64,000 bases of DNA from Gammaproteobacteria bacterium (lineage in GTDB: Bacteria; Pseudomonadota; Gammaproteobacteria; VBWC01). Shown here piece by piece: positions 1 to 7,830 of this stretch (its first letter is position 1; every line of letters starts with the position of its first letter). The translations under genes were made by a program, and so were the position numbers. A model generated the notes under the pieces. It had not been told where the DNA came from, did not search any database, and saw nothing but the letters and a program-made list of their open reading frames with translations. Location of the stretch: positions 1-64,000 of the forward strand of contig VBWC01000010.1 in NCBI GenBank assembly GCA_006218035.1, written 5' to 3'.

Positions 1-886
1 TCGGCGTGAGGCCGCTGAGCTGGGCGATAACACTCGCTTTGCGGTCGACATCACTGGCACTCGCTCGGCCCCAGCGTATCCAGTCGATGGTGCCTTCGGT
101 GGTGAGGTTGACGACGTTGTTGGCCGGGACGGCGGCGCTTTGGCCGGTGAGTTGGCCGGGGGCCGCGTTCGTCCACCGCGTCGGATCGGTCGGGTATAAA
201 TCCGCGCCGTCATTAACGCCGTCGCCGTCGGTATCGGCCAGTGTCGGGTTGGTATTGCTCTGGTATTCCACGCTGTTGGTCAGGCCGTCGTTGTCACCGT
301 CCAGCAATGCATCGCTGGCATTTAACGGGTTAAGTCCGTAGGCGGTTTCCCAACTATCCGGCAGGCCGTCGCCATCGCTGTCGATGACCGTTACGCTGCC
401 ATGGGTGACGGTGCCCGGCGCTACTACGGTCCCGGCGGCGTTGCTCATGGTGATGCCAGCGAGTGTCAGCGGCAGGCTGCCGGCACTGGCCGACGGGCTA
501 ACGGTGAACGGCACGGTCACCAGTACACCGGAAAGTACCGCGCTGTTGGCGCGCGGCGGCGAGATGACCAGGCGTCGCACTCCGGCGGCCGGGCTGGACC
601 ACGCGATGCTGTGTTGTGTCGAGGTCGGTACGCCGGCGATGACGGGCTCGCCCGCGGTCAGTTGGGTGGCGTTGTATTGGATGTCGAATTGCAGTGTGGC
701 GACGGCGGCGTCATTGGTGAGGCTGACCGGTACGGTGAAGGTCTGGCCGGTGGCGGTGGCGGTAGTGGCAGCGCCGAGCGACAACGACGGCGCGGCGTGC
801 GCGACGTGCGCGCACAGCAGCGCGGCGGTCAGCAGTCCGCTGGACGCCAGTCGCGTTTGTCTTTTGTTGTTGCTCTCCCCCGCCAT
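1..886 (-). CDS. Exported cohesin-like/TSP3-type calcium-loop protein (3' end outside window)
   Basis: The frame is open from an ATG at 886 to the window edge (295 codons seen), so it is C-terminally partial. Residues 1-31 look like a signal peptide: a basic start, a hydrophobic stretch, and an AHA cleavage site before APSLSL. Residues 33-167 resemble a cohesin-type beta sandwich, with an opening like GQTFTVPVSLTN, then LQFDIQYNATQL and a VLVTVPFTVS strand. Residues 169-226 hold three acidic calcium loops (DSDGDGLPD, DGDNDGLTN, DTDGDGVND) of the thrombospondin type-3/EF-hand-like kind, around the WETAYGLNP motif common in such linkers. I see no good ribosome site before the ATG. The gene lies 121 bp behind a small membrane-protein gene and the RHS gene on the same strand, and the RHS protein has a dockerin-like insert, so binding between the two is plausible but unproven. 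The cohesin call rests on pattern only. Confidence 0.75.
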   Translation of the reverse strand, partial: MAGESNNKRQTRLASSGLLTAALLCAHVAHAAPSLSLGAATTATATGQTFTVPVSLTNDAAVATLQFDIQYNATQLTAGEPVIAGVPTSTQHSIAWSSPAAGVRRLVISPPRANSAVLSGVLVTVPFTVSPSASAGSLPLTLAGITMSNAAGTVVAPGTVTHGSVTVIDSDGDGLPDSWETAYGLNPLNASDALLDGDNDGLTNSVEYQSNTNPTLADTDGDGVNDGADLYPTDPTRWTNAAPGQLTGQSAAVPANNVVNLTTEGTIDWIRWGRASASDVDRKASVIAQLSGLTP

Positions 887-1007
887 GTTGCTTGCCGTTT
901 TCCCTGTGTCTTCCCCGAATGCTGTGGCTGTCTTTTTGTGTGGTTCTGTTTCCCCGGATCCGTCGACCTTCGGCGCAAGGCGCTGCGCTTATTGCATCAT
1001 ACGAGCT

Positions 1008-1295
1008 TTACGGAGCAAACCCCTTGACGCTCCATAAGGCAAAAGCCACCAGTATCTTTATCAGCCACCATTGCCCAACGACAAGACCTGCCACAACTAG
1101 AGCCGCTGAACGAAGCGTGCGACCCTTGGAAATCAAGAGACTCATTCCAAGACTGAAGCTGATGATCGCGAACACGAGTCGAAGTGTTGAGCGCCAATCC
1201 ATCATCCATGTCGATGCATCGACCAACCAAGTCAGAATCGAGAACAACCAGAAAGCCGCCCATAGAGCGATACGTCCTTTTATGTTCATTGGCAA
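1008..1295 (-). CDS. Small three-helix membrane protein, candidate immunity protein for the RHS tip
   Basis: This gene encodes 95 aa from a TTG at 1295, or 93 aa from an ATG at 1289. AAAGGA lies about 7 bases before the TTG, so the start is open. Hydrophobic stretches at about residues 8-28, 38-56 and 64-90 suggest three membrane helices with short charged loops. I recognise no family. The gene starts 40 bp after the stop codon of the large RHS gene, on the same strand and with no visible terminator between them. This is the usual place for the immunity gene of a polymorphic toxin, and a membrane protein would suit protection against a lipid-cleaving tip. By eye the DNA is about half G+C, lower than the RHS core. 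The immunity role is inference from position, tip chemistry and topology. Confidence 0.6.
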   Translation of the reverse strand: MPMNIKGRIALWAAFWLFSILTWLVDASTWMMDWRSTLRLVFAIISFSLGMSLLISKGRTLRSAALVVAGLVVGQWWLIKILVAFALWSVKGFAP

Positions 1296-1334
1296 AGATT
1301 TCCTTTATTAGTTCTTACAGCAGCAAGGATGGCT

Positions 1335-4300
1335 CTATCGACGGCGTTCACCGAACCACCATCTCGCGTAATCTCTGTAATCGGCGCTGTCTCCTTCGGT
1401 TCCGGGCCGCGGCGGATTCGGCCACTGATGTGGATCTTCCGGCAGCGCATCCAATTCATTGACGAGCGTTCGATCACAAGCGGCAATGCATCGCGCATTT
1501 GCGCCACACTTAGAATAACAGTCGTCGTGCCGCTTATAGCATTGATCCCCGCTGTCGGTTGACGGCGCATTGCCATCTGGATTGCCGTTGCAGGAATATT
1601 GTCCGCCGCTCCAGCACCTCCCTCCCCAGTTGCCGTTGGTCGGACCGTTCAAAAGGCTTCTGCCGCTCCTTGTGTTGAACCATTCGGTCTTGTCCAAGCC
1701 AGTCGGATCGATCCAACGCAGAGGATTGTTACCAACATAGGCATAAGGATTATGATCGGCCATAATTCCAATCGGATCACTCGTGATGTATCGGCCTATA
1801 TTGGGATCATACGTCCTGAAGTAATTGTAATAGAGCCCTGTCTCACCATCCGCATACTGCCCCGGGAACCGCAGGTTGAATGTGACACTCGTCCCATTGC
1901 TGTCGGGGTCGTTGTTGACGGTTGCGGCGCCATACGGATCATAGCTCGCACTCCAGACGACCGTGCCGGTGGCGTCGGTCAGCCGGTACGGGGTGGCGAG
2001 GTGGTCGGTGTGGATGGTGTAGACGGTGCTGTTCTGTATCACGGCCAGTGGTGTGCCGTTGAGGTAGAGGTATTCGCTGGCGTTGGCGCCGCTTTCGGCG
2101 AGTAGTTCGCCGGTGAGGCCGTAGGTGTAGCTTGTGGTTGTTGGCGTGCCTTGTGTGTTGGCGGCGATGGCGTTGTTGAGGCAGGCGAGGTCCTGGACGT
2201 TGATGGTCTGGTCGTGGTTGCAGTCGGAGTCGCTGGTGCCGGGGCCGGTGCCGAGGATGGCCTGGACGGTGGCGTTGATGTCGCTCTGGTTGGGGCGGCC
2301 GGTGATGGTCTGAAAGTGCTGCGTCTTGGTGACGCGCTGGCCGAGGCCGTTGTGGTCATAGCTGGCAATGAGATTGTTGGACTGGAGGATTTGTTTGAGG
2401 CGGTTGGTGGTGGTGTAGCCATAGGTCCAGTTGGCCTGGATCCAGGTGTTGCCGTTGAGGTCTATGTCGACGGTTTGATTGCCAGTGCCGGCAGCGATGC
2501 CGGTCAGGCGGTTGGTGTTGGGGGTGTAACTATAGTTGGTCGTCGCGGCGCCGTCGTTGAGTGTGGTGCGGTTGCCGTTTTTGTCGTGGCCGTAGTCGCG
2601 TGTGCCGAACGGGCCTGCGGCGGTGTCGAGGCGGTTGAGGGCGTCGTATTGGTAGCTGTGGGCGGCGCCGTCGATGGTTCTGTTGGTCAGGTTGCCGTTG
2701 GCGTCGTAGCCGGTGTAGCTGATCGCGAGCACACTGCCGGTGCTCTGGCTGGTGAGGCGGTAGGCGCTGTCGTACGGCTGGCTGAGTAGCTTGCCGTTGC
2801 CGAAGGTGAGCGTCTCGATGGGGCCGAACGGGGCGTATTGGATGTTGCTGGCCAGCGCGGTGGTCGTTGCGCCTTGCGTCAGCTCGACGGTGTTCACTTG
2901 CCCGGCGGCGTCGTAGCGGTAGGTGACGATGCTGCCGGACGGCCAGGTGACGGTCTTGAGGCGGTTGGCGGTGTCGTAGCGGTACTGGATGCCTTGATGT
3001 TGCGTGATGTTGCCGAAGGCGTCGTAGCTGTAGGTCGCGCTGGTCGATGCAGTGGTGACGGCGCACAGGCGGCCGCTGCCGTTGGTGCAGGTGTCGTAGC
3101 TGTAGCTGATGTCGTCGGCCGTGCCGGGGGCGTCGAGGGTCAGCAGGCGGTTGAGGGCGTCGTAGCTGTAGTTGAACAGCTGGCCTTTGGCGTCCATCTG
3201 TTGCGTGACGTTGCCGGCGTTGTCGTGGCTGAAGGTGGTGGCGCCGGTGTCGGGGCTGGTCTGGACGATCAGGTTGCCGAGGTCGTCGTAGAGATAGTTG
3301 GTCGTGCCGTTGGTCGGGTCGGTGACGCGCGTGAGGTGGTCCTGCGCGTCGTAGCCGTATTGGGTGAGTGCGTTTTGTGTGCTGGTGGCGGTACCGCCGA
3401 GGTCTTGCGTGACGTTGATCAGGCGCTTGAGGTTGTCGTAGCCGTAGGCGGTGACGCGGCCGTTGCCGTCGGTCTGTTTGGCGAGTGTGCCATTGGGCGC
3501 GAAGTCGGAATTCAGTGTTTCGTTGGCCTGGGTGGTGACGTCGAAGCGGTTGTAGACGTCGAAGGTGCGGCTGATGGCCTTGCGCAAGCCATTGGTAGCG
3601 TCGTAGATGTTTTCAGCCGTCTGGTTGCCCTCGGTGTCGAGCGTGTATTGAATAGAATTGCCGAGGCCGTCGGTGATGCGCGTCAGGCGGCGCGCGTCGT
3701 CGTAGCTGAAGGTGAGCGTGGTCGCATCGGCGCTGCCGTGGGCGGTGGTGATGGTCTGCACTTCGCCGGTGGCGAGGTAGGTCCAGCGTGTGGTGTTGGC
3801 TACACCGCCGGCGGTTTCGGTCAGGGTTTGCAGGCGGTCGTTGCCGGGGTAATAGGTGTGGCTGAGGGTCAGGCCGTTGGGGCGGGTTTCGCTCAGCACG
3901 CGGCCGGTCGCGGTGTACTGGATGGCATCGCGCAGGATCAGGCCGCCGCTGGTCACCTGTTTGAGCCGCGCGCGGTGGTTGCCTTCGGCGGCGTCGTTCG
4001 GGTAGTAGTCGAAGGTGGTGATGTCGGTGGCATTGGTGCGCGGGCCGTCGATCTGGGTCAGCTGGTTGAGCGGGCCGTTGTAGGCCAGGCTGGTGGTGCG
4101 CGAGACGGCCAGACCGGCGGGCGTGTAGCCGCTGATGGTGGTCTGGGTCAGGTTGCCGTTGGTGTCGTAGGTGTGGGTGGTGATTTTGTTCGCGGCTCCA
4201 TAGACCGACGGCTCGGTGATGGTGGCTGCCTTGCTGAAGAATCGGCTGTCGTAGGTATATTCGATACGGCGTTCCTGCGTCGTGCCTTTGGCCTCGATCA

Positions 4301-6116
4301 TGAAGCCGGCATTGCCGTTGGCGTCGTAGCTGCCGTATTCGGTGGTGAGGCCGTTGTCGGTCTTGCTGATGAGGTTGTGGTTATTGTCGTAGTCGTAAAC
4401 GGTGTTACTCGCGCCGCAGGTGGAGCAGCCGGGGCCGGCAATGCCGGTCACTACATTTGTTTCGGAGTAGGGATCGATCGTATAGGTCGATACGATTCCA
4501 CGGCTATTGGTGACATTGCGCGTATTGTTTATATCGTCGTAGGTGATGTCGACCCGGTCAACGTTGTTCGCATGAAAGTTAGCAATTGCCCGACCGGCGG
4601 CATCAAACGCATTGGTCAAGTTGCGTATGCCGCGCTCGTCGGTAATACCGGTCAAATGACTCGGAAAGTGACTGTCTTCGTAGTGGAAGCGGCGCGTCGT
4701 CAGGTCCGGGTTATCGATGTACTCGAGGTTGCCGCCGGCGTCGTAGCGGATTGTCCAGACCCGACCGGCGTTATCGGTAATGGCGTTAATACGCCCGGTG
4801 GGGTCATAGCCAAAGGTCTTGGACACGCCACTGGCGCCGGTAACGCTCTGGAGACGGCCGCTGGAATTGTAGCTCAGCGTTGTTGTATTACCGCTGGAAT
4901 CAACGATGCCCAGTAATTTTCCGACACCGTTGGTCAATTCGCCATTGGTGTCGTAGGTTTCAATCTCATTTGTCGCCGTGGTGTAGCGGTAACCGGTGAC
5001 CACGCCATTCACATCGGTGAGTTCTGTTACCGTCTCCTTGATACCGGATTCATTGGTCCAAACGCCGTTTGACTGCTGGAAGGTGACGACCTTACCGTCC
5101 GGGCGACTGAATTTGAGTATTTTTATCTGCGATTGACCAACCCGGAACGGTAACCCGGGAGTAGTATCCACATACATGGTCAAAACGCCCCAGACTCTGT
5201 CGGTACCGTTATCGCTGTAATGAATCTCGCAACGACCGTCGGCCAGATACAGCCCGTAGGACGCGCTTGCCCAGGCGGCGGCGATGGTCGGTTTTACTTG
5301 GCTCCAGCCCGTTGAACATGCCGTTTGCGCGTCGGCATACTTACCGCTGAACGCGTATCCGGTCGCCCCATACGAAACGCCGGGCCGCGATGTCGTCACG
5401 ACCGAACGACTATAGGAATGCGTCCATCCGATACCCAGATTACCAGCAGTACCCGAGAAACTCCTGACCGTAAAAGCGATAGGCACCGAACCAGCGTTAT
5501 TAACAGCGTCAATGGTTTCGCTATGAATGACCTCGCCGCTGACAGGATTGACCGGATCGCCTATATAACAAGATAAGTCGCTTTTATCTACTTCAGGTAT
5601 GACGACAGGAAAGCTCAAATACCACAGCGGAACATCGCGAACGCATTCAAGATTAGGGCCATAAAAGGTACCTATGCCATTATGCGCCGTACATAGGAGA
5701 CCAGTCTGATTTCTAGGTACAAAACCGGCGGGACATTCCGAGGCGAAATAGGCATATCCTAACGTACGGTCACGATCGTCCTTACACGCCCCATCGAAAG
5801 AGGGCAATCCGCCGGGCACATAAGTTAAAGGACTTTGCCAGGTAATAAGTGCGCGCCGGGCGTCGCAGACTGCCTGCGGTGTACTGTAGTGTCCTGCAAC
5901 CGCATTACAGTGATCAGACCAGAACGGCCCTATCGGCGGCACCACCAGCTCGACCGCTGCCGCATACGCAACCCAGCCGATATTGACGAAAAATACCAAC
6001 CCGACGAGACGGCAATAGCGACGGACCGCCGCCGTTAAGGTTTGTGACGGTTTCGGCGCAACTGACCGGTAGATCCGAGCCGGGCGAAGAAATGCGAAAC
6101 CTGCATTCATAGTCAA
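1335..6116 (-). CDS. Exported RHS/YD-repeat protein with dockerin-like insert and C-terminal phospholipase A2-like toxin tip
   Basis: The protein has 1593 aa. Residues 1-53 read as a long signal peptide: a basic N-terminus, the core LVGLVFFVNIGWVAYAAA, and no PAAR or VgrG-like domain. A Cys-containing segment (about 55-180) leads into a DUF6531-type start (GDPVNPVSGEVIHSETID, then LGIGWTHSYSR). Many YD repeats follow (motifs such as YDANGNLT, YDALNRL) to the RHS-associated core (IGRYITSDPIG, NPYAYVGNNPLRWIDPTGL, ending near 1474). A dockerin-like segment near 1275-1318 (SDINATVQAILG, DCNHDQTINVQDL) interrupts the last YD strands. The tip, residues 1475-1593, has the secretory phospholipase A2 signature: a glycine-rich loop (NWGGRCWSGG), GDQCYKRHDDCY with His1530, and ACDRTL with Asp1548 as the likely second dyad residue. 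RHS shells commonly encase such tips. Lipase activity, target and release are inference. The antisense strand shows long open frames that are shadows of the repeats. Confidence 0.9.
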   Translation of the reverse strand: MTMNAGFAFLRPARIYRSVAPKPSQTLTAAVRRYCRLVGLVFFVNIGWVAYAAAVELVVPPIGPFWSDHCNAVAGHYSTPQAVCDARRALITWQSPLTYVPGGLPSFDGACKDDRDRTLGYAYFASECPAGFVPRNQTGLLCTAHNGIGTFYGPNLECVRDVPLWYLSFPVVIPEVDKSDLSCYIGDPVNPVSGEVIHSETIDAVNNAGSVPIAFTVRSFSGTAGNLGIGWTHSYSRSVVTTSRPGVSYGATGYAFSGKYADAQTACSTGWSQVKPTIAAAWASASYGLYLADGRCEIHYSDNGTDRVWGVLTMYVDTTPGLPFRVGQSQIKILKFSRPDGKVVTFQQSNGVWTNESGIKETVTELTDVNGVVTGYRYTTATNEIETYDTNGELTNGVGKLLGIVDSSGNTTTLSYNSSGRLQSVTGASGVSKTFGYDPTGRINAITDNAGRVWTIRYDAGGNLEYIDNPDLTTRRFHYEDSHFPSHLTGITDERGIRNLTNAFDAAGRAIANFHANNVDRVDITYDDINNTRNVTNSRGIVSTYTIDPYSETNVVTGIAGPGCSTCGASNTVYDYDNNHNLISKTDNGLTTEYGSYDANGNAGFMIEAKGTTQERRIEYTYDSRFFSKAATITEPSVYGAANKITTHTYDTNGNLTQTTISGYTPAGLAVSRTTSLAYNGPLNQLTQIDGPRTNATDITTFDYYPNDAAEGNHRARLKQVTSGGLILRDAIQYTATGRVLSETRPNGLTLSHTYYPGNDRLQTLTETAGGVANTTRWTYLATGEVQTITTAHGSADATTLTFSYDDARRLTRITDGLGNSIQYTLDTEGNQTAENIYDATNGLRKAISRTFDVYNRFDVTTQANETLNSDFAPNGTLAKQTDGNGRVTAYGYDNLKRLINVTQDLGGTATSTQNALTQYGYDAQDHLTRVTDPTNGTTNYLYDDLGNLIVQTSPDTGATTFSHDNAGNVTQQMDAKGQLFNYSYDALNRLLTLDAPGTADDISYSYDTCTNGSGRLCAVTTASTSATYSYDAFGNITQHQGIQYRYDTANRLKTVTWPSGSIVTYRYDAAGQVNTVELTQGATTTALASNIQYAPFGPIETLTFGNGKLLSQPYDSAYRLTSQSTGSVLAISYTGYDANGNLTNRTIDGAAHSYQYDALNRLDTAAGPFGTRDYGHDKNGNRTTLNDGAATTNYSYTPNTNRLTGIAAGTGNQTVDIDLNGNTWIQANWTYGYTTTNRLKQILQSNNLIASYDHNGLGQRVTKTQHFQTITGRPNQSDINATVQAILGTGPGTSDSDCNHDQTINVQDLACLNNAIAANTQGTPTTTSYTYGLTGELLAESGANASEYLYLNGTPLAVIQNSTVYTIHTDHLATPYRLTDATGTVVWSASYDPYGAATVNNDPDSNGTSVTFNLRFPGQYADGETGLYYNYFRTYDPNIGRYITSDPIGIMADHNPYAYVGNNPLRWIDPTGLDKTEWFNTRSGRSLLNGPTNGNWGGRCWSGGQYSCNGNPDGNAPSTDSGDQCYKRHDDCYSKCGANARCIAACDRTLVNELDALPEDPHQWPNPPRPGTEGDSADYRDYARWWFGERRR

Positions 6117-6389
6117 TTCGCGCGCCCGAAAGTAATCGATGCGATCGAACAGCGGTGCGGATATCGTCGATGACGATAATCACGCCTGGTTTCTGGCACA
6201 CCGGATAAACCACTCCACATAACGATTCTCCCGACCCCCAAGCACCACCCCGGCCAATCTGTCTCGCGGACGTACCACACCCACCGGAGCTTTTTCAGCC
6301 CGTTATTCTTTTTTCAGAAGCAGCAGGTACAGCATACAGAACGTTACTGTTACAGCGAGAGAGTGTTCCGGGTTCTTGTTGACCATCCA

Positions 6390-6403
6390 TGCCCACATGG
6401 GCA
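6390..6403. repeat. Perfect 14-bp palindrome
   Basis: TGCCCACATGGGCA reads as a perfect inverted repeat with 6-bp arms. It lies about 270 bp upstream of the RHS start. It could be a protein-binding site or a weak hairpin. It is followed by AT-rich sequence but no T-run, so a terminator is unlikely. Confidence 0.4.
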
Positions 6404-6445
6404 AGAATTATTTATGTAAAGTATTTTCGACGTATTGATGCGGCC

Positions 6446-6465
6446 ATCAGTTGTTCAAAACTGAT
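6446..6465. repeat. Inverted repeat ATCAGTT-N6-AACTGAT, operator candidate
   Basis: Seven-base perfect arms are separated by six bases. The repeat lies about 330 bp upstream of the RHS start, beside the AT-rich stretch likely to contain its promoter. The arm length and 13-base centre spacing suit a dimeric helix-turn-helix regulator. No T-run follows on either strand, so it is not an obvious terminator. The regulator is unknown. Confidence 0.35.
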
Positions 6466-6732
6466 CGCGGCACGCACGATGTCCCGTGGTAACAAACTTG
6501 CGCAACGCAATAGCGATCTCATCAATGTACATTGAGCGGCATAGCCGATGTCACAGACTTCGCGTCACGGCCTCGTCCGGGACCGATAGCGACCGTGCCT
6601 CCGGCGGTTGCTTGTGCATCGGTTCGAGCCGCGCCGGCGGAACTGGAACTGGCGTATCATCGCCAACGGGAGGAGTCGGCCATGGCGGCCTGACTCAAAC
6701 AAACGGGTCTCCGGGGAAGCCGGGGCGGTTCA

Positions 6733-6950
6733 ATGACAACCCGGAAATCAATTCGCGGCATATGCGACGGTGACTACGTCCCGCGAACGCTGGCGCTGAC
6801 CGCCGACGGCTCCGTCATACAGGAACTGTACGCGGGGTTCTCCCGACACCCATGTATTATTTTGACGCCTCCGATCCCGACGTGTTCGCCGCCGTGATGC
6901 GCCTTGCGATCGAACGCCAGCGGACACTCGCTCCGGCGCCGCGCTTTTGA
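6733..6950 (+). pseudogene. Possible short frameshifted gene remnant
   Basis: A 54-codon frame begins at an ATG at 6733 and includes DGDYVPRTLALTADGSVIQ, which reads like real protein, then degenerates before a stop at 6897. In another frame a protein-like stretch runs from an ATG at 6852 (MYYFDASDPDVFAAVMRLAI) to a stop at 6950. Joining the two by one frameshift near 6845 would give a protein of about 70 aa. I recognise no family, and the call rests only on how coherent the two halves look. It ends 44 bp before the rhodanese gene. Confidence 0.25.
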
Positions 6951-6993
6951 TAGCCTGAAACTCGACCGAGCGAAACACGGAGGGCAGACATCG

Positions 6994-7425
6994 ATGAGCA
7001 ACCTGAAGGTCCGGCGGGTATCCAGGTTTCACGCGCAGTTAACCGGCATTATTCTTGTCACGCTGCTCACTGTCGGCAGTGCGATCGCTGACGCAATCCC
7101 GACCGTGTCAGCCGCGGCGTTGCTCGAACGAATCAATGCCAACAACGCGCCGCTGATTCTAGACGTACGTCGTGAAGACGAGTTCATGGCGGCGCACATT
7201 ACCGGCGCCGTGAATATTCCCCATACGGAACTCAAGAATCGTCTGACGGAACTGGCCCGGTATCGAAACGCGCCGGTAGTGATTCACTGTGAAACCGGCC
7301 GGCGTGCGGCACAGGGCGCCAGCGTATTGCTCGACGCCGGTTTCAGCAAGATCAGCTACCTTGAAGGACACATGGCGGGCTGGCGCAGCGGTGGATTCCC
7401 ACTGGAAGAACTGCCAAATCACTGA
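6994..7425 (+). CDS. Exported single-domain rhodanese
   Basis: The protein has 143 aa from the ATG at 6994, which has GGAGGG about 9 bases upstream; the longer frame from 6904 lacks a ribosome site. Residues 1-37 contain a signal peptide (core LTGIILVTLLTVGSAIADA), so the enzyme should be periplasmic. The remainder is one rhodanese domain: LILDVRREDEF, AAHITGAVNIPH, and the active-site loop IHCETGRRA with catalytic Cys99, ending EGHMAGWRSGGFPL. Single-domain rhodaneses carry sulfane sulfur on this cysteine and pass it to thiol acceptors. The acceptor here is unknown. The neighbours do not suggest a pathway. Confidence 0.88.
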   Translation: MSNLKVRRVSRFHAQLTGIILVTLLTVGSAIADAIPTVSAAALLERINANNAPLILDVRREDEFMAAHITGAVNIPHTELKNRLTELARYRNAPVVIHCETGRRAAQGASVLLDAGFSKISYLEGHMAGWRSGGFPLEELPNH

Positions 7426-7493
7426 TCCAGCGCACCACCGTTACGCGCCGTCTGCACACTCGGCGGAATATGCTTACCCGGAAAACAGGTCAA

Positions 7494-7760
7494 TCAGCAG
7501 GCCGACGCACAGGCACGGAACTCCGCCTCACAGTCGGCATTCTCCTCCGCCGACCCGTCACCATGCGCCACGCATGTCGGGTAGTCGTCAGTGCAGCTGG
7601 CGACACAGGACTTTTTGGTCGGTGGCTCGGGCGTCGGTTTCTCGGGCGCGGCGGCTGGCTCAGATGTCGCCGCTACCGCATCCTGATGAACAGGATTACC
7701 GCCGCAGGCCGTTACAAACAGGGCGACAAACGCAATCACAACGATGGCTTTCGTTTTCAT
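7494..7760 (-). CDS. Small cysteine-rich lipoprotein
   Basis: The protein has 88 aa from the ATG at 7760. GAGGGGGA sits just upstream, which rules out the longer frame. The signal peptide (core AIVVIAFVALFV) ends in the lipobox VTAC, so the mature protein begins with a lipidated cysteine followed by GG. An Ala/Pro/Glu-rich linker leads to a C-terminal module with six cysteines, including two CxxxC pairs (CVASC and CASAC). The spacing suggests a small disulfide-bonded helical hairpin. I recognise no named family. It converges on the rhodanese gene. Confidence 0.7.
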   Translation of the reverse strand: MKTKAIVVIAFVALFVTACGGNPVHQDAVAATSEPAAAPEKPTPEPPTKKSCVASCTDDYPTCVAHGDGSAEENADCEAEFRACASAC

Positions 7761-7830
7761 TTCCCCCTCGCGAACACATGTAGATCTTGGCGTCCCGCAA
7801 GGCACGGGACGTGAACACAGAACAGCCGTA

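Larger units (their letters stand above)
6117..6732. other. Intergenic region upstream of the RHS gene
   Basis: I see no convincing gene in these 616 bases. The 95-codon plus-strand frame at 6486-6773 is Ser/Gly/Arg-rich, lacks a ribosome site and resembles nothing I know. The stretch nearest 6400 is AT-richer than the rest of the window and holds two palindromes, listed separately. It probably contains the promoter and leader of the RHS operon, but no clear -35/-10 pair stands out. Confidence 0.5.

Noticed and set aside
2039-3066. Minus-strand frames inside the RHS gene (2039-2422 and 2530-3066)
   Set aside because: They are out-of-frame readings of YD repeats, of low complexity (Pro/Thr/Ser or Arg/Gln/His).
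2838-4916. 692-codon plus-strand open frame
   Set aside because: It is antisense to the RHS gene. Its Val/Gly/Ala-rich translation mirrors the repeated YD codons, and no family pattern or ribosome site is present.
6486-6773. 95-codon plus-strand frame upstream of the rhodanese
   Set aside because: No ribosome site, Ser/Gly/Arg-rich, and it overlaps the better-looking frame at 6733.
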